From the NCBI GenBank assembly GCA_020634795.1, contig JACKAZ010000005.1:62001-126000 (forward strand): DNA of 64,000 bases. The letters are read 5' to 3'. Below the pieces are notes generated by a model, which was not told the origin of the DNA, did no database searches, and saw only the letters and a program-made list of their open reading frames with translations. Below, one piece after another: positions 51,072-59,601 of the stretch. The first letter of the stretch is position 1. Each line of letters begins with the position of its first letter. This DNA is from Ardenticatenales bacterium (GTDB lineage: Bacteria > Chloroflexota > Anaerolineae > Ardenticatenales > Ardenticatenaceae). Both the position numbers and the translations under genes were made by a program.

Positions 51072-51384
51072 ACGAAGAGCGGTCTATCTGCGCGTACGGC
51101 GAGAGCTTGTAGAGATGCCGGTTGGGGGACAGCGGGGTCACCGATGGCGAATCGCGAATGGTGAATGGGCAGAGGTGCGCTGACTGTTGTACCGCTGGGC
51201 TGTCGTGAGGGATGGGACGATCTCGTGTCGCAGCTCGGGAAGCGGGACCATTCTCTCTTCGTCGCTGGGGCAGCCTACGCCTTGCCCCACGACCGGAACG
51301 CCAGCCGTCCAGCTTTGACAAGCTCAGCCCCCCGAACTCGCCAGCTCCCAACGGCTGAACTCTCAACTCACGCGACCCGTTCTC
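51072..51384. other. Convergent gap, no gene seen
   Basis: Between the GH3-like and kinase genes. It contains GAATGG/GAATCG heptamer-like words near 51145-51170 (shared with other gaps) and no clear hairpin with a T-run. Confidence 0.45.
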
Positions 51385-52374
51385 CTACAACAACGCCCAC
51401 GTCAATAGGGCCGCAGCGACGAAGAGGAAGGCGAAGAGGCGTAGTTGCGAGCTGCTTTGTCGCCACGCATCGGACCAACTGTTGCTGGGGTGGCGTAGCC
51501 CGTTGTGCAGCCCGACCCCGTGGGAGAGCGCAGCGGCGAAGTCCGACGCTGAATCGGGCCGTCCGCCCGGGTGGGTTTCTAAGCCCCAGAGGAGTGCATC
51601 GTTCATAGTGGCGCTGATCTCGGGATTGAGGGTGCGGGGCGCTATCAGCACGGCGGGGTTGAGGAAGCGTTCCTTCGCGTCGGTCGGGACTGTTCCTGTG
51701 AGCAGATGGTAGAGCGTCGCGGCGAAGCTGTAGATGTCGGAGCGGGGGTCGGTATGGCCCGCGTCGCCGCCATATTGTTCCAGCGGCGTGTAGGCGGCCG
51801 TGCCGCGCCCCTGTAGCACGGTCACGGTCCGATCTTCGTCTCCCACCATGACTTTGACCAAGCCGAAATCCACCAGCTTGATGCGCCCTTCTGGCGTGAG
51901 CTTGATGTTGCTCGGTTTCACGTCACGGTGCAAGACCGGCGGCGTTTCGTGGTGCAGATAGCCCAACGCATCCGCGATCTGCATCGCCCACGCACGAACC
52001 CGCCCCTCGTCCAAGAATTTGCCTTCTGCGCGTGCCTCTTCCAAAATTTCCTGCAAGTCGCGTCCGGGGACGTAGTCCATGACCAAGTAGTCGCGGCTCG
52101 GCTCGTCGAAAAAATCGGAGACTTTGGGCAGATTGGGATGATCGAGGCGTGCCAAAACGCTCGCTTCGCGGTGGAATTGTTCGCGGGCTTGGTCGACCAT
52201 GGGGTCCCCAGCGGGGCCGTAACTGTCGAGCGTAATCTCCTTGACCGCCGTTCGTCGCCCGTCCAGTCGCAGATCGTCGGCCAGATAGACCGCGCCCATC
52301 CCGCCCTGTCCTATGAGCGCAGTAATTTTGTACCGGTCTCGCAGCACCGTCCCTGCCGCTAGCAAGCGTGCCAC
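51385..52374 (-). CDS. Ser/Thr protein kinase with C-terminal membrane helix
   Basis: A 329-residue Hanks-type kinase. The Gly-rich loop is IGQGGMGAVY, the ATP Lys is in TAVKEI, the catalytic loop is HRDVKPSN, the metal-binding motif DFG is in LVDFGLVKV, and the activation end reads GTAAYTPLEQY. A single helix at the C terminus (about 308-328) anchors it with the kinase domain inside; there is no extracellular sensor domain. The GTG at 52374 follows GGAGGAG. It is divergent from the FHA gene; FHA domains bind phosphothreonine, so the pair probably forms one signalling unit. Confidence 0.93.
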   Translation of the reverse strand: MARLLAAGTVLRDRYKITALIGQGGMGAVYLADDLRLDGRRTAVKEITLDSYGPAGDPMVDQAREQFHREASVLARLDHPNLPKVSDFFDEPSRDYLVMDYVPGRDLQEILEEARAEGKFLDEGRVRAWAMQIADALGYLHHETPPVLHRDVKPSNIKLTPEGRIKLVDFGLVKVMVGDEDRTVTVLQGRGTAAYTPLEQYGGDAGHTDPRSDIYSFAATLYHLLTGTVPTDAKERFLNPAVLIAPRTLNPEISATMNDALLWGLETHPGGRPDSASDFAAALSHGVGLHNGLRHPSNSWSDAWRQSSSQLRLFAFLFVAAALLTWALL

Positions 52375-52689
52375 AATCTCTTCTCCTCCATATTCCCTCT
52401 GCGTATGAGGCTAATCGACAGTTTCCATTCTGTCAACTTGTACCCGCGCCCTGGGGTCTGGGGAAGAGAGAGCAAGAGGTAGGAACAGGGATAGAGCGGG
52501 GCATGGCCCCTTCAATGTTTTGGCAGGGCGGGAAGCGTGAAGCGGATCCGTTGCAACTTCAACGTTTTGCAAGGTTGATTTTGCCCCTTGCCCCTTCATT
52601 GTGAAGGAGATCCGACTGCATTGTCATTGTTTTGGCAAGAGGCTACATTCCCCTTTCAACGCCAGCCCATCGCTGATCTGGAGCGCCCC
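52375..52689. other. Divergent gap between kinase and FHA gene
   Basis: Must hold promoters for both genes, but I find no convincing -35/-10 pair. Repeated TTGCCCCTTGCCCC words near 52578. An in-frame TTG at 52621 could be an earlier start for the FHA protein. Confidence 0.4.
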
Positions 52690-53331
52690 ATGGTCCAAGA
52701 AGATGCCATGCTCATCACCGTCTCTACCCTGCCCAACGTGCAGGTCGCTAGCCGTTGGCAGCTCGGGGGTACCCCCCTGACGGTGGGACGCCACCCTGGC
52801 TCAGATGTCTATTTGCCTGATCGCCAGGTCTCGCGTGAACATGCCCGAATCTTTCGCACCACCAAAGGCTTCTTCATCGAAGATCTGCGGAGCAAAAACG
52901 GTACCTTTATCAACGGCAAGCGGATCCACCGCCCCACCCGCCTCCACGATGGCGCCATCATCCAGATTGGACTTGCCTTCCGGCTCAGTTTTGTGGGGGC
53001 CGAAGGCACGGTGCCGATCAGTGAAGAGGTGCAGCGTGCCCTCAGCATTCGGCTGGACGAGGAGCGCAAGGTGGTTTGGGTGCAGGGGCAGCCGCTCGAT
53101 CCGCCCCTGTCGCCCGCACAGTTCGATCTGTTGCAGATGTTGGTCGATGCGCAGGGGGGCGTGGTGGAACGGGATGATATCGCTGAGCAGATTTGGGGCA
53201 GCAAAGATGGCGTTTCGGAGCAGGCGATCGACGCCTTGGTCCGTCGCTTGCGCCGGCGGCTCGAAGAGGTCGACGATTCAAAAGAGTATATCGTGACGAT
53301 GCGCGGTCACGGCTTCCGCATCGAACTTTAA
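52690..53331 (+). CDS. FHA-domain winged-helix transcription regulator
   Basis: 213 residues. The N-terminal FHA domain (about 10-100) keeps phosphothreonine-binding residues GRHPGSDVYLPDRQVSREHA and LRSKNGTFING. The C-terminal OmpR-type winged helix (about 120-212) includes LSPAQFDLLQMLVDAQGGVV and a recognition helix in QAIDALVRRLRRRLEE. There is no receiver domain, so phosphothreonine binding replaces Asp phosphorylation as the input. The ATG at 52690 has GGAG six bases upstream. The frame stays open to 52588, with a possible TTG start at 52621. Followed 11 bases later by the aminotransferase gene. Confidence 0.9.
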   Translation: MVQEDAMLITVSTLPNVQVASRWQLGGTPLTVGRHPGSDVYLPDRQVSREHARIFRTTKGFFIEDLRSKNGTFINGKRIHRPTRLHDGAIIQIGLAFRLSFVGAEGTVPISEEVQRALSIRLDEERKVVWVQGQPLDPPLSPAQFDLLQMLVDAQGGVVERDDIAEQIWGSKDGVSEQAIDALVRRLRRRLEEVDDSKEYIVTMRGHGFRIEL

Positions 53332-53342
53332 CGGAGCAACAA

Positions 53343-54476
53343 ATGGCCGACAGAGTGACCCCGGGGAGCGCCGCCGCACGCGCCTTATACCCCATCACCG
53401 AAACGACGATCTTTGCCAACCACTGCGCGGCCTCACCCCTGAGCCGCCGTGTCACCGAGGCGATGGGCGATTGGCTGAACTGGTGGCAACTGCATGGCGG
53501 GCGGGACGATTTGGAACGCCCCTTCGACGCATGGCGGCAGAACTTCGCTACCTTGATTGGGGCGCAGCCGCAGGAGATCGCCTTCACGGGCAACACCAGC
53601 GAAGGGCTGCTGTTGGTCGCCAATGGCTTCCCCTGGCAGGCGGGCGACGCGATCCTGACGGCGGATGGCGAGTTTGTGGCCAACGTCTACCCGTGGTATC
53701 AAGCGGAATTGCAAGGGGTCGAGATCATTCGACTGCCGCTGCGCGAGAACGTGTTGCATTTGGATCAGATCGAAACGGCGCTCCGCGATCACCCCAACAT
53801 TCGGCTCGTCGCGCTCTCGTTCGTATCGTTTCTGACCGGTCAGCAGTTGCCGTTGGCGGCGCTCGGTGCGCTCTGCCACCAGTACGATGCCTATCTCTCC
53901 ATCGACGCGATTCAGGGGGCAGGCGCGTTCCCGATGGATGTGGGGGCGAGCCAGGTCGATTTTCTCTCTGCGGGTGGCCCGAAATGGCTGATGGGGCCGA
54001 TCGGGGCAGGCTTTTTCTACTGTCGGGAAGCGCTGTTGCCGATGTTGCGCCCCCGTCATCACGGCTGGCTGAGCGTGGACGACCCGTCGCGCTACCTCGA
54101 TTACCACCGCCCGCTTTCAGAAACGGCCTCCCGCTTCGAACCCGGTACCAGCCCATGGCTGAGCTTGGTGGGCCTGAACGCCAGCGTGAAGACCCTGCAC
54201 GAGGTCGGGATCGACGCGATTGCCGCGCATATCAGCCTGCTGGGCGACACCATGCGCCAAGGATTGACCGCGCGGGGCTACGAGCTGGCGCTGCCCGACG
54301 ATGTTTTGCGTGGAGGGATCGTCGCCTTCCGCCACGCCGAACGCGATGCGACCACCATCGTTCAGGCGCTGGACAGCCACCACGTCACCACATCGGCCCG
54401 CGAGGGCTGGATCCGATTTGCACCCCATTTCTACAACACGGTCGACGAGGTCGAACGAACGCTTGCACTGCTTTGA
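53343..54476 (+). CDS. Class V aminotransferase-fold PLP enzyme
   Basis: A 377-residue PLP enzyme of the class V fold, with the lineage that includes cysteine desulfurase, isopenicillin-N epimerase and kynureninase-like proteins. Cofactor residues: GNTSEGLLLVANG, the Asp in SIDAIQGAGAFP and the Schiff-base Lys in SAGGPKWLMGPIG. There is no conserved catalytic Cys loop of a desulfurase, so sulfur transfer is unlikely. The exact substrate cannot be assigned. The ATG at 53343 has GGAG six bases upstream and lies 11 bases after the FHA gene, suggesting one transcript. Confidence 0.88.
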   Translation: MADRVTPGSAAARALYPITETTIFANHCAASPLSRRVTEAMGDWLNWWQLHGGRDDLERPFDAWRQNFATLIGAQPQEIAFTGNTSEGLLLVANGFPWQAGDAILTADGEFVANVYPWYQAELQGVEIIRLPLRENVLHLDQIETALRDHPNIRLVALSFVSFLTGQQLPLAALGALCHQYDAYLSIDAIQGAGAFPMDVGASQVDFLSAGGPKWLMGPIGAGFFYCREALLPMLRPRHHGWLSVDDPSRYLDYHRPLSETASRFEPGTSPWLSLVGLNASVKTLHEVGIDAIAAHISLLGDTMRQGLTARGYELALPDDVLRGGIVAFRHAERDATTIVQALDSHHVTTSAREGWIRFAPHFYNTVDEVERTLALL

Positions 54477-54629
54477 ATCTTGGCACGATTCCAACGTTGG
54501 AACCAGAAGCGAACGGAGAAAGCAGATAGAGATAGAGGATTGCGTGGCCCTTTCATAGCATGGTGAAGCTTACCGATTCTCGATTCACGACAGACGAGAG
54601 GAGAGCAGTGATACGTTGGCTTATATCAC

Positions 54630-54655
54630 CCCATTCTCCATTCTCCATTCGCCCT
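54630..54655. repeat. Short heptamer array, CATTCTC family
   Basis: Three tandem units CATTCTC, CATTCTC, CATTCGC in the gap before the dipeptidase. Related words occur near 47123 and 51147. The rest of 54477-54712 shows no gene. Confidence 0.7.
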
Positions 54656-54712
54656 TACATTTGCCCCCAAGAGCATGAACCCACATCATCTTACACCGTC
54701 AAGGAAGCTACC

Positions 54713-56080
54713 ATGAACGCCATTGCCTACGCCCACGACCATCGCCAAGAGGCAGATGACCGTCTCCGCGATCTGCTGAGCATCCCCAGCATCTCCACCC
54801 TGCCGGAAAATCGGGAATCGGTGGAATTGGCGGCCCGCTGGCTGGTGGAAGAGCTAAAAGGGGCGGGCCTAGAAAATGTGACGATCTCGCCCACCAAGGG
54901 CCATCCCGTCGTCTATGCGGATTGGCTGCACGCTGAGGGGGCACCGACCGTCCTCATCTATGCCCATTACGACGTGCAGCCGGTCGACCCGCTGGACGAA
55001 TGGGAGACCAGTCCTTTCGATCCTACGCTACGCCACGGCAATCTCTATGCGCGCGGCGCGTCGGACGACAAGGGACAGCTCATGGTCCACGTGCGGGCGC
55101 TGGATGCCCTGTTGCAGAGTACGGGCCGTCTACCCGTCAACGTGCGCGTGCTCTTCGAAGGGGAAGAAGAGATCGGCAGCGTCCATTTGGACGAATGGTT
55201 GGAAGCCAACCGGGAGCGGCTGGCGGCCGATGTGGCGCTCATTTCTGACTCACACATCCTCAGCCCCGACCAGCCGACCATCGTCTATGGCCTGCGCGGT
55301 TTGGCCTATATCGAGGTACACGTCCGCAGCGCGAAGGGTGACATGCATTCCGGCACCTACGGCGGGGCGATCCACAACCCGATTCAAGCGCTCTGCGAGC
55401 TGATCAGCCAGTTGCATGACGAAGAAGGACACATCACCGTGCCGGGCTTCTACGATCAGGTGGTGCCACTTTCCGAGGCGGAACGGCGCGAGATGGCGCG
55501 TGTCCCCTATGGCGAAGCGGAGCTGCTGGCCGAGACGGGTGCACTCAAAGCGTGGGGCGAGCCGGAATATACCGTCACGGAACGTGTCTCGGCCCGACCG
55601 ACGCTGGAATTGAACGGGATCTGGGGGGGCTTCACGGGTCAGGGGGCCAAGACGGTATTGCCAGCGAAAGCCAGCGCGAAGATTTCGATGCGGCTCGTCC
55701 CCGACCAAGATCCGTGGCAGATGGCCGAGCGGGTACGCCGCTACCTCCGCGCAATTGCGCCGCCCACGATCGAGGTCGATGTCGTGGATCTCCACCATGG
55801 CTATGGTGCCCTGGTCCCCACCGATACGCCCGCGATGCAAGCGGCGTCGGACGCCTATGAAGAGGTGTTCGGCAATCGTCCGATCTTCGTGCGCACGGGC
55901 GGCTCCATTCCGGTGGTCAGCAGCCTGCAGCGGCTTTTGGGACTGGACACGGTGTTGATGGGCTTTGGCCTGCCGGACGACAATTTGCATGCCCCCAACG
56001 AAAAATTCAACCTCAATCTCTATCACAAAGGGATCGAGACCGCGATCGCCTTTTATGAGAAGTATGGCAGGGTATCGTAA
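54713..56080 (+). CDS. M20-family dipeptidase/peptidase
   Basis: A 455-residue zinc peptidase. Metal ligands: His in YAHYDVQP, the bridging Asp in ASDDKGQ, the catalytic Glu in FEGEEEIGS, an Asp in ISDSHI, and the last His in LPDDNLHAPNE. The inserted dimerisation domain (about 190-350) has HSGTYGG. The layout matches the bacterial M20 peptidases annotated as dipeptidases. The ATG at 54713 follows AAGGAAGC; the open frame continues 51 codons upstream through repeat sequence only. No signal peptide, so cytoplasmic. Confidence 0.92.
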   Translation: MNAIAYAHDHRQEADDRLRDLLSIPSISTLPENRESVELAARWLVEELKGAGLENVTISPTKGHPVVYADWLHAEGAPTVLIYAHYDVQPVDPLDEWETSPFDPTLRHGNLYARGASDDKGQLMVHVRALDALLQSTGRLPVNVRVLFEGEEEIGSVHLDEWLEANRERLAADVALISDSHILSPDQPTIVYGLRGLAYIEVHVRSAKGDMHSGTYGGAIHNPIQALCELISQLHDEEGHITVPGFYDQVVPLSEAERREMARVPYGEAELLAETGALKAWGEPEYTVTERVSARPTLELNGIWGGFTGQGAKTVLPAKASAKISMRLVPDQDPWQMAERVRRYLRAIAPPTIEVDVVDLHHGYGALVPTDTPAMQAASDAYEEVFGNRPIFVRTGGSIPVVSSLQRLLGLDTVLMGFGLPDDNLHAPNEKFNLNLYHKGIETAIAFYEKYGRVS

Positions 56081-56216
56081 ATCGCCTATCGTGAATCGGC
56101 CCGTTGCAACGACAAGGGGGCAGATAAAACCATGGGGGAGGTTGGTGCGTATATGTACAGCGTGACACTCCCCATTGACTTGCCATAGCCCGCTCTGTGC
56201 AGGAGCTTGATCCGAC

Positions 56217-57446
56217 ATGGACGACCCCATAGACATTACCTCGCCCCGTTGGATGGATACGACCCGTATGTTGGTCGGCATCCTCTTGATCTTTTTGCTC
56301 GGTCTGACGGTCATTAAGGTTCAATCTATCATCGCCCCGCTGATCTTGGTGGTGGTGATGATCTTTGTCGTGCGCCCGCTGGCCATCCGCGTCCACGATT
56401 TCTTGGGCGTACGATGGGGCGTCTCGCTGGCGCTCGTCTACTTCTTGCTCCTGCTGGTTGGAGTGCTCGGCGCTTCCGAGTTGGGCGCGGCGCTGGTGGC
56501 GCAGGGGGCGGATCTGGTCAGACTGGCGCAGGAGTTCGTCGCCAACCCCCCCGACATCCTTGCCCAACTGCCCTTTGCCGCTTGGATTCCACAGAATCTC
56601 AACCTGCAAACCCTGATTCAGCAGGGAATCGGCATGTTGCAGCCGGTCTTAGGCTCGATGGGGACGGTCGTGGGGAGCGTTTTTGGCACGGCCGCCTCGG
56701 CCATTGGCTGGCTGATGTTCGTGTTGGTCGTCTCCTACTTCATGCTGCTCGACCTACAGCCGACCACCGGCTGGTCCGCGGTGAAACTGGTTCCGCAGCC
56801 CTATCAGAATGATATGCAACAGCTCGGCCAGCGGCTGTCCCGTATCTGGCAGGGTTTTTTGTTCGGGCAAGGGTTGCTTTTTCTGCTCACCGTGGTCATC
56901 GTCACCATCCTGCTCTCGCTGTTGGGCGTGCCCAACCCGTTGGCGCTGGGCTTGTTGTCGGGCTTGGCCCGTTTCGTGCCCTATGTGGGTCCCACCATCG
57001 TCTGGCTGCTCATTTTCATCGTGGCCCTGACCCAGCCGGATCCGCTCTTCGGCATGAGTTCACTGTTCTATGCGATCTTGGTGGTTGTCATCCAATTCCT
57101 GATTGACATCGCCTTTGACAATATCGTGGCGCCCCGCCTTTTCGGACAGGTACTGGGCGTGCATCCCGCCGGTGTACTCGTCACCGCGATCGCGAGCGTG
57201 TTGATCATTGGGCCCGTCGGTCTGCTGGTGGCCGCCCCCATGTTGGCCACGATCATCCAAGTTGGTCGCTACCTCCTCCGCAAGCTCTTCGATGCCTCCG
57301 GTAAAGATTGGACCGATCGGTACACGGTCAGCGACCTGCTGCCGAGGGAGCGGGAAACGACGGAGACCAAGAGCGCCATCGAGGCGAGAACCGCTCGGCT
57401 CTCCTCTCGTCCTACCCCCTTGCGTACGGTGGAAGAACGGGACTGA
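56217..57446 (+). CDS. AI-2E-family transporter (PerM/YhhT type)
   Basis: A 409-residue membrane protein of about eight helices. Family hallmarks are the N-terminal pair of helices (ILLIFLLGLTVIKV), the long amphipathic stretch (about 95-150), and PLALGLLSGLARFVPYVGP plus FDNIVAPRLFGQVLGVHP in the C-terminal half. Members export small molecules or act in Na+/H+ exchange; the role of this one is unknown. The last 40 residues are charged and cytoplasmic. AGGAG lies 11 bases before the ATG, a wide spacing. Confidence 0.9.
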   Translation: MDDPIDITSPRWMDTTRMLVGILLIFLLGLTVIKVQSIIAPLILVVVMIFVVRPLAIRVHDFLGVRWGVSLALVYFLLLLVGVLGASELGAALVAQGADLVRLAQEFVANPPDILAQLPFAAWIPQNLNLQTLIQQGIGMLQPVLGSMGTVVGSVFGTAASAIGWLMFVLVVSYFMLLDLQPTTGWSAVKLVPQPYQNDMQQLGQRLSRIWQGFLFGQGLLFLLTVVIVTILLSLLGVPNPLALGLLSGLARFVPYVGPTIVWLLIFIVALTQPDPLFGMSSLFYAILVVVIQFLIDIAFDNIVAPRLFGQVLGVHPAGVLVTAIASVLIIGPVGLLVAAPMLATIIQVGRYLLRKLFDASGKDWTDRYTVSDLLPRERETTETKSAIEARTARLSSRPTPLRTVEERD

Positions 57447-57593
57447 ACCACGGCATTCGCTGCTTTCGGCTCGGCGTCGTTTCAGTTCGCGCCGACATTC
57501 GAAAAGGTCGCGCAGAACGGTTGGCGGTTCGGATAGCGGAAGCCTCTGTGCGATCCACAACCTTGTCGAACGGACCCTTTTGAGGAGAGATAG

Positions 57594-58754
57594 ATGGTTA
57601 TCGTCGTGATGAAAAGCAACGTGACAGCCGCACAGATCGGCGACGTGTTGCGCCGTGTTGAAGCGCAGGGATTGCGCGCCCACCTCTCGCGCGGCGATGA
57701 CCGAACGATCATCGGGGTCATCGGCGACGATCAGCCGATCAACAAAGAGGCGCTGGCGGCACTGGATGGGGTGGAGAATGTGTTGCGGGTGACTCAGCCC
57801 TTCAAGCTCGCCAGTAATGAGTTCCACGGGGAACGGAGCCGCATCGAGATTGGCGATGTGACGATTGGGGGCAACGAGGTGGTGGTGATGGCGGGGCCGT
57901 GCAGCGTCGAAAGCTACGATCAGGTGATGACGACGGCCCGAGCGGTGCGGGCAGCGGGGGCACGGGTGCTGCGTGGGGGTGCCTTCAAGCCGCGCACCTC
58001 GCCCTATTCTTTCCAGGGGATGGGCGAAGAAGGGCTGAAGATTCTGGCGGCGGCACGGGCCGAGACGGGGTTGCTGGTCATCACCGAGGTGATGAGTCCC
58101 GATCAGGTCGATCTGGTGGCGCGCTACGCGGACATCATGCAGATCGGCGCTCGTAACATGCAGAACTACGCGCTACTGCACGCCGTCGGCGAAGCCCAAA
58201 GGCCGGTTTTGCTGAAGCGGGGGATTGCGGGGACGATCAAGGAACTGCTGATGTGCGCCGAATACATCTTGTCCCACGGCAATTATCAGGTGATGCTTTG
58301 CGAACGGGGCATTCGGACCTACGAAACCGCGACCCGCAACACTTTCGACCTCAACGCGATTCCGGTCTTGCAGGATTTGTCCCATCTGCCGGTGATCGCG
58401 GATCCAAGCCACGGGGTGGGGAAGTCGGAGTATGTTCCCGCCGTCACCCGCGGCGCTCTGGCTGCGGGGGCCGATGGTATGATCATCGAGGTTCACCCCG
58501 ACCCCCCCAACGCCATGAGCGATGGGCCACAGAGCTTAACCCCCGCGCAGTTCGCTGATCTGATGGAGCAGTGCCGTCGCCTTGCCGAAGCGTTGGGTCG
58601 CCGCGTGGCATCCCCAGCGCCCCACGCGGTGGCGCAAGGTGTCCCCGTTCGGGCGGCGGGGGATAGCGAGCGGCGGGGGCTAAGCGGGGCTGAGGGCAAA
58701 GCGGCGGAAGGTGACCAGTTGGGCAAAATGCTCCCACGTCTGTTCCCACTGTAA
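57594..58754 (+). CDS. aroF: 3-deoxy-7-phosphoheptulonate synthase (type I-beta DAHP synthase)
   Basis: 386 residues catalysing the first step of aromatic amino-acid synthesis: phosphoenolpyruvate plus erythrose 4-phosphate to DAHP. An N-terminal ferredoxin-like regulatory domain (1-70) precedes the barrel. Barrel motifs: AGPCSVES, GGAFKPRTSPYSFQG, QIGARNMQNY, LLKRGIAGTIKELLMCAEYI and ADPSHGVGKSEYV. Typical proteins end near residue 340; this one has a 45-residue low-complexity tail that overlaps the facing gene by 75 bases. GAGGAGA precedes the ATG at 57594. Confidence 0.95.
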   Translation: MVIVVMKSNVTAAQIGDVLRRVEAQGLRAHLSRGDDRTIIGVIGDDQPINKEALAALDGVENVLRVTQPFKLASNEFHGERSRIEIGDVTIGGNEVVVMAGPCSVESYDQVMTTARAVRAAGARVLRGGAFKPRTSPYSFQGMGEEGLKILAAARAETGLLVITEVMSPDQVDLVARYADIMQIGARNMQNYALLHAVGEAQRPVLLKRGIAGTIKELLMCAEYILSHGNYQVMLCERGIRTYETATRNTFDLNAIPVLQDLSHLPVIADPSHGVGKSEYVPAVTRGALAAGADGMIIEVHPDPPNAMSDGPQSLTPAQFADLMEQCRRLAEALGRRVASPAPHAVAQGVPVRAAGDSERRGLSGAEGKAAEGDQLGKMLPRLFPL

Positions 58755-59192
58755 TATCAACAATTCGACACTTTCGGTCCCCCTGCTCTCTTCCGACAGA
58801 TTGTTGATGAGCCACTCCACGGCGGCGCTCAGCGATTCAACGAACATGCCGAAATCCACGACATGGAGTGCCCCGTCCTCTAACCAACCCGCCTCTTGGC
58901 CAAAGAAGGCGGGTTGGCTGCCAATCTCCACCGCCCGCCCGCGCCGCCGCAGATAGAGCGGCCGCCCTCGATTCGGCACGTACCACGCCTCATCGTGCGC
59001 ACTGCTCAACACGGTGCAAGCATGCAAAAAATGGGCCAACTGCATGCCCAGTAGCCCTTCACTCTCGATCTCGTTGCCCGATGCCGCCTCCCCATCGCCG
59101 CCAATGAAGAAGCGTGCTCGTCTTTCCTCCATGGGCTGAGATCCGTCCATCAGTTCGATGCGCAAACAGCCATCTTGCCATGTCGACGCCAT
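58680..59192 (-). CDS. Hypothetical protein
   Basis: 170 residues, no family recognised. Soluble, mildly acidic, rich in Trp and Phe. The first half looks beta-rich (CLRIELMDGS, ARFFIGGDGE, WYVPNRGRPLYLRRRGRAVEIG). The second half is helical, with ESLSAAVEWLINNL and LLILQWEQTWEHFAQLV. The ATG at 59192 has AAGGA seven bases upstream; an upstream ATG (59210) lacks one. A good promoter lies at 59225-59253. Its 3' end overlaps the DAHP synthase tail by 75 bases. Confidence 0.7.
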   Translation of the reverse strand: MASTWQDGCLRIELMDGSQPMEERRARFFIGGDGEAASGNEIESEGLLGMQLAHFLHACTVLSSAHDEAWYVPNRGRPLYLRRRGRAVEIGSQPAFFGQEAGWLEDGALHVVDFGMFVESLSAAVEWLINNLSEESRGTESVELLILQWEQTWEHFAQLVTFRRFALSPA

Positions 59193-59224
59193 GGGTGGTT
59201 CCTTGTTCATGTCGTAGCCGTCAG

Positions 59225-59253
59225 AGCATAACACGGGAGGTGGGTATCGTCAA
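59225..59253 (-). promoter_or_regulatory. Promoter of the hypothetical gene at 58680
   Basis: On the minus strand: -35 TTGACG (59248-59253), 17-base spacer, -10 TATGCT (59225-59230). Confidence 0.75.
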
Positions 59254-59268
59254 TGTGGAGGGGGGGGG

Positions 59269-59304
59269 GGAGTTTTGTGAGTTTAATGAGTTTTGTGAGT
59301 TATA
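59269..59304. repeat. Nonamer array GAGTTTTGT/GAGTTTAAT
   Basis: Four tandem 9-base units starting GAGTT, directly after a run of ten or more Gs. AT-rich compared with the surrounding sequence. Confidence 0.7.
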
Positions 59305-59326
59305 GGGTGCTGCAGTGACGGCACGG

Positions 59327-59377
59327 GGTGCAAGGTGCAAGGTGCAAGGTGCATGGTGCATGGTGCATGGTGCATGG
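59327..59377. repeat. Tandem heptamer array, GGTGCAA/GGTGCAT family
   Basis: Seven 7-base units: three GGTGCAA, then four GGTGCAT. Two complementary units (TTGCACC) lie at 32421-32434. Confidence 0.85.
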
Positions 59378-59404
59378 GCAACTGGTTCTTCTTTAATGCG
59401 TCTT

Positions 59405-59505
59405 GTTCGTTCTGCGTTCTGCGTTCCCTGGTCTGCGTTACTTGCTCTGCGTTACATGCTCTGCGTTGTCGTTCCGCTCTGCGTTGTCGTTCCGCTCTGC
59501 GTTTA
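59405..59505. repeat. Tandem heptamer array, CTGCGTT (complement of AACGCAG)
   Basis: About ten CTGCGTT or related units with GTCGTTCCG breaks, in reverse orientation to 588-730 and 29024-29094. It ends about 25 bases before the gyrA -10 box. Confidence 0.85.
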
Positions 59506-59529
59506 CCGTATGCTTTTTGTCGCCGGACG

Positions 59530-59538
59530 TGCTATAAT
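59530..59538 (+). promoter_or_regulatory. Extended -10 promoter of gyrA
   Basis: TGCTATAAT: TGn plus a perfect -10 hexamer (59533-59538). The -35 region (about 59510) is poor, as expected for extended -10 promoters. Start near 59545 supports translation from 59602 rather than 59557. Confidence 0.75.
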
Positions 59539-59601
59539 CCCCCGTCTTAACTATGAATGGAAATGTCGTTTACGGTGTCGATTTCCGACAGGGATGGGGC
59601 T

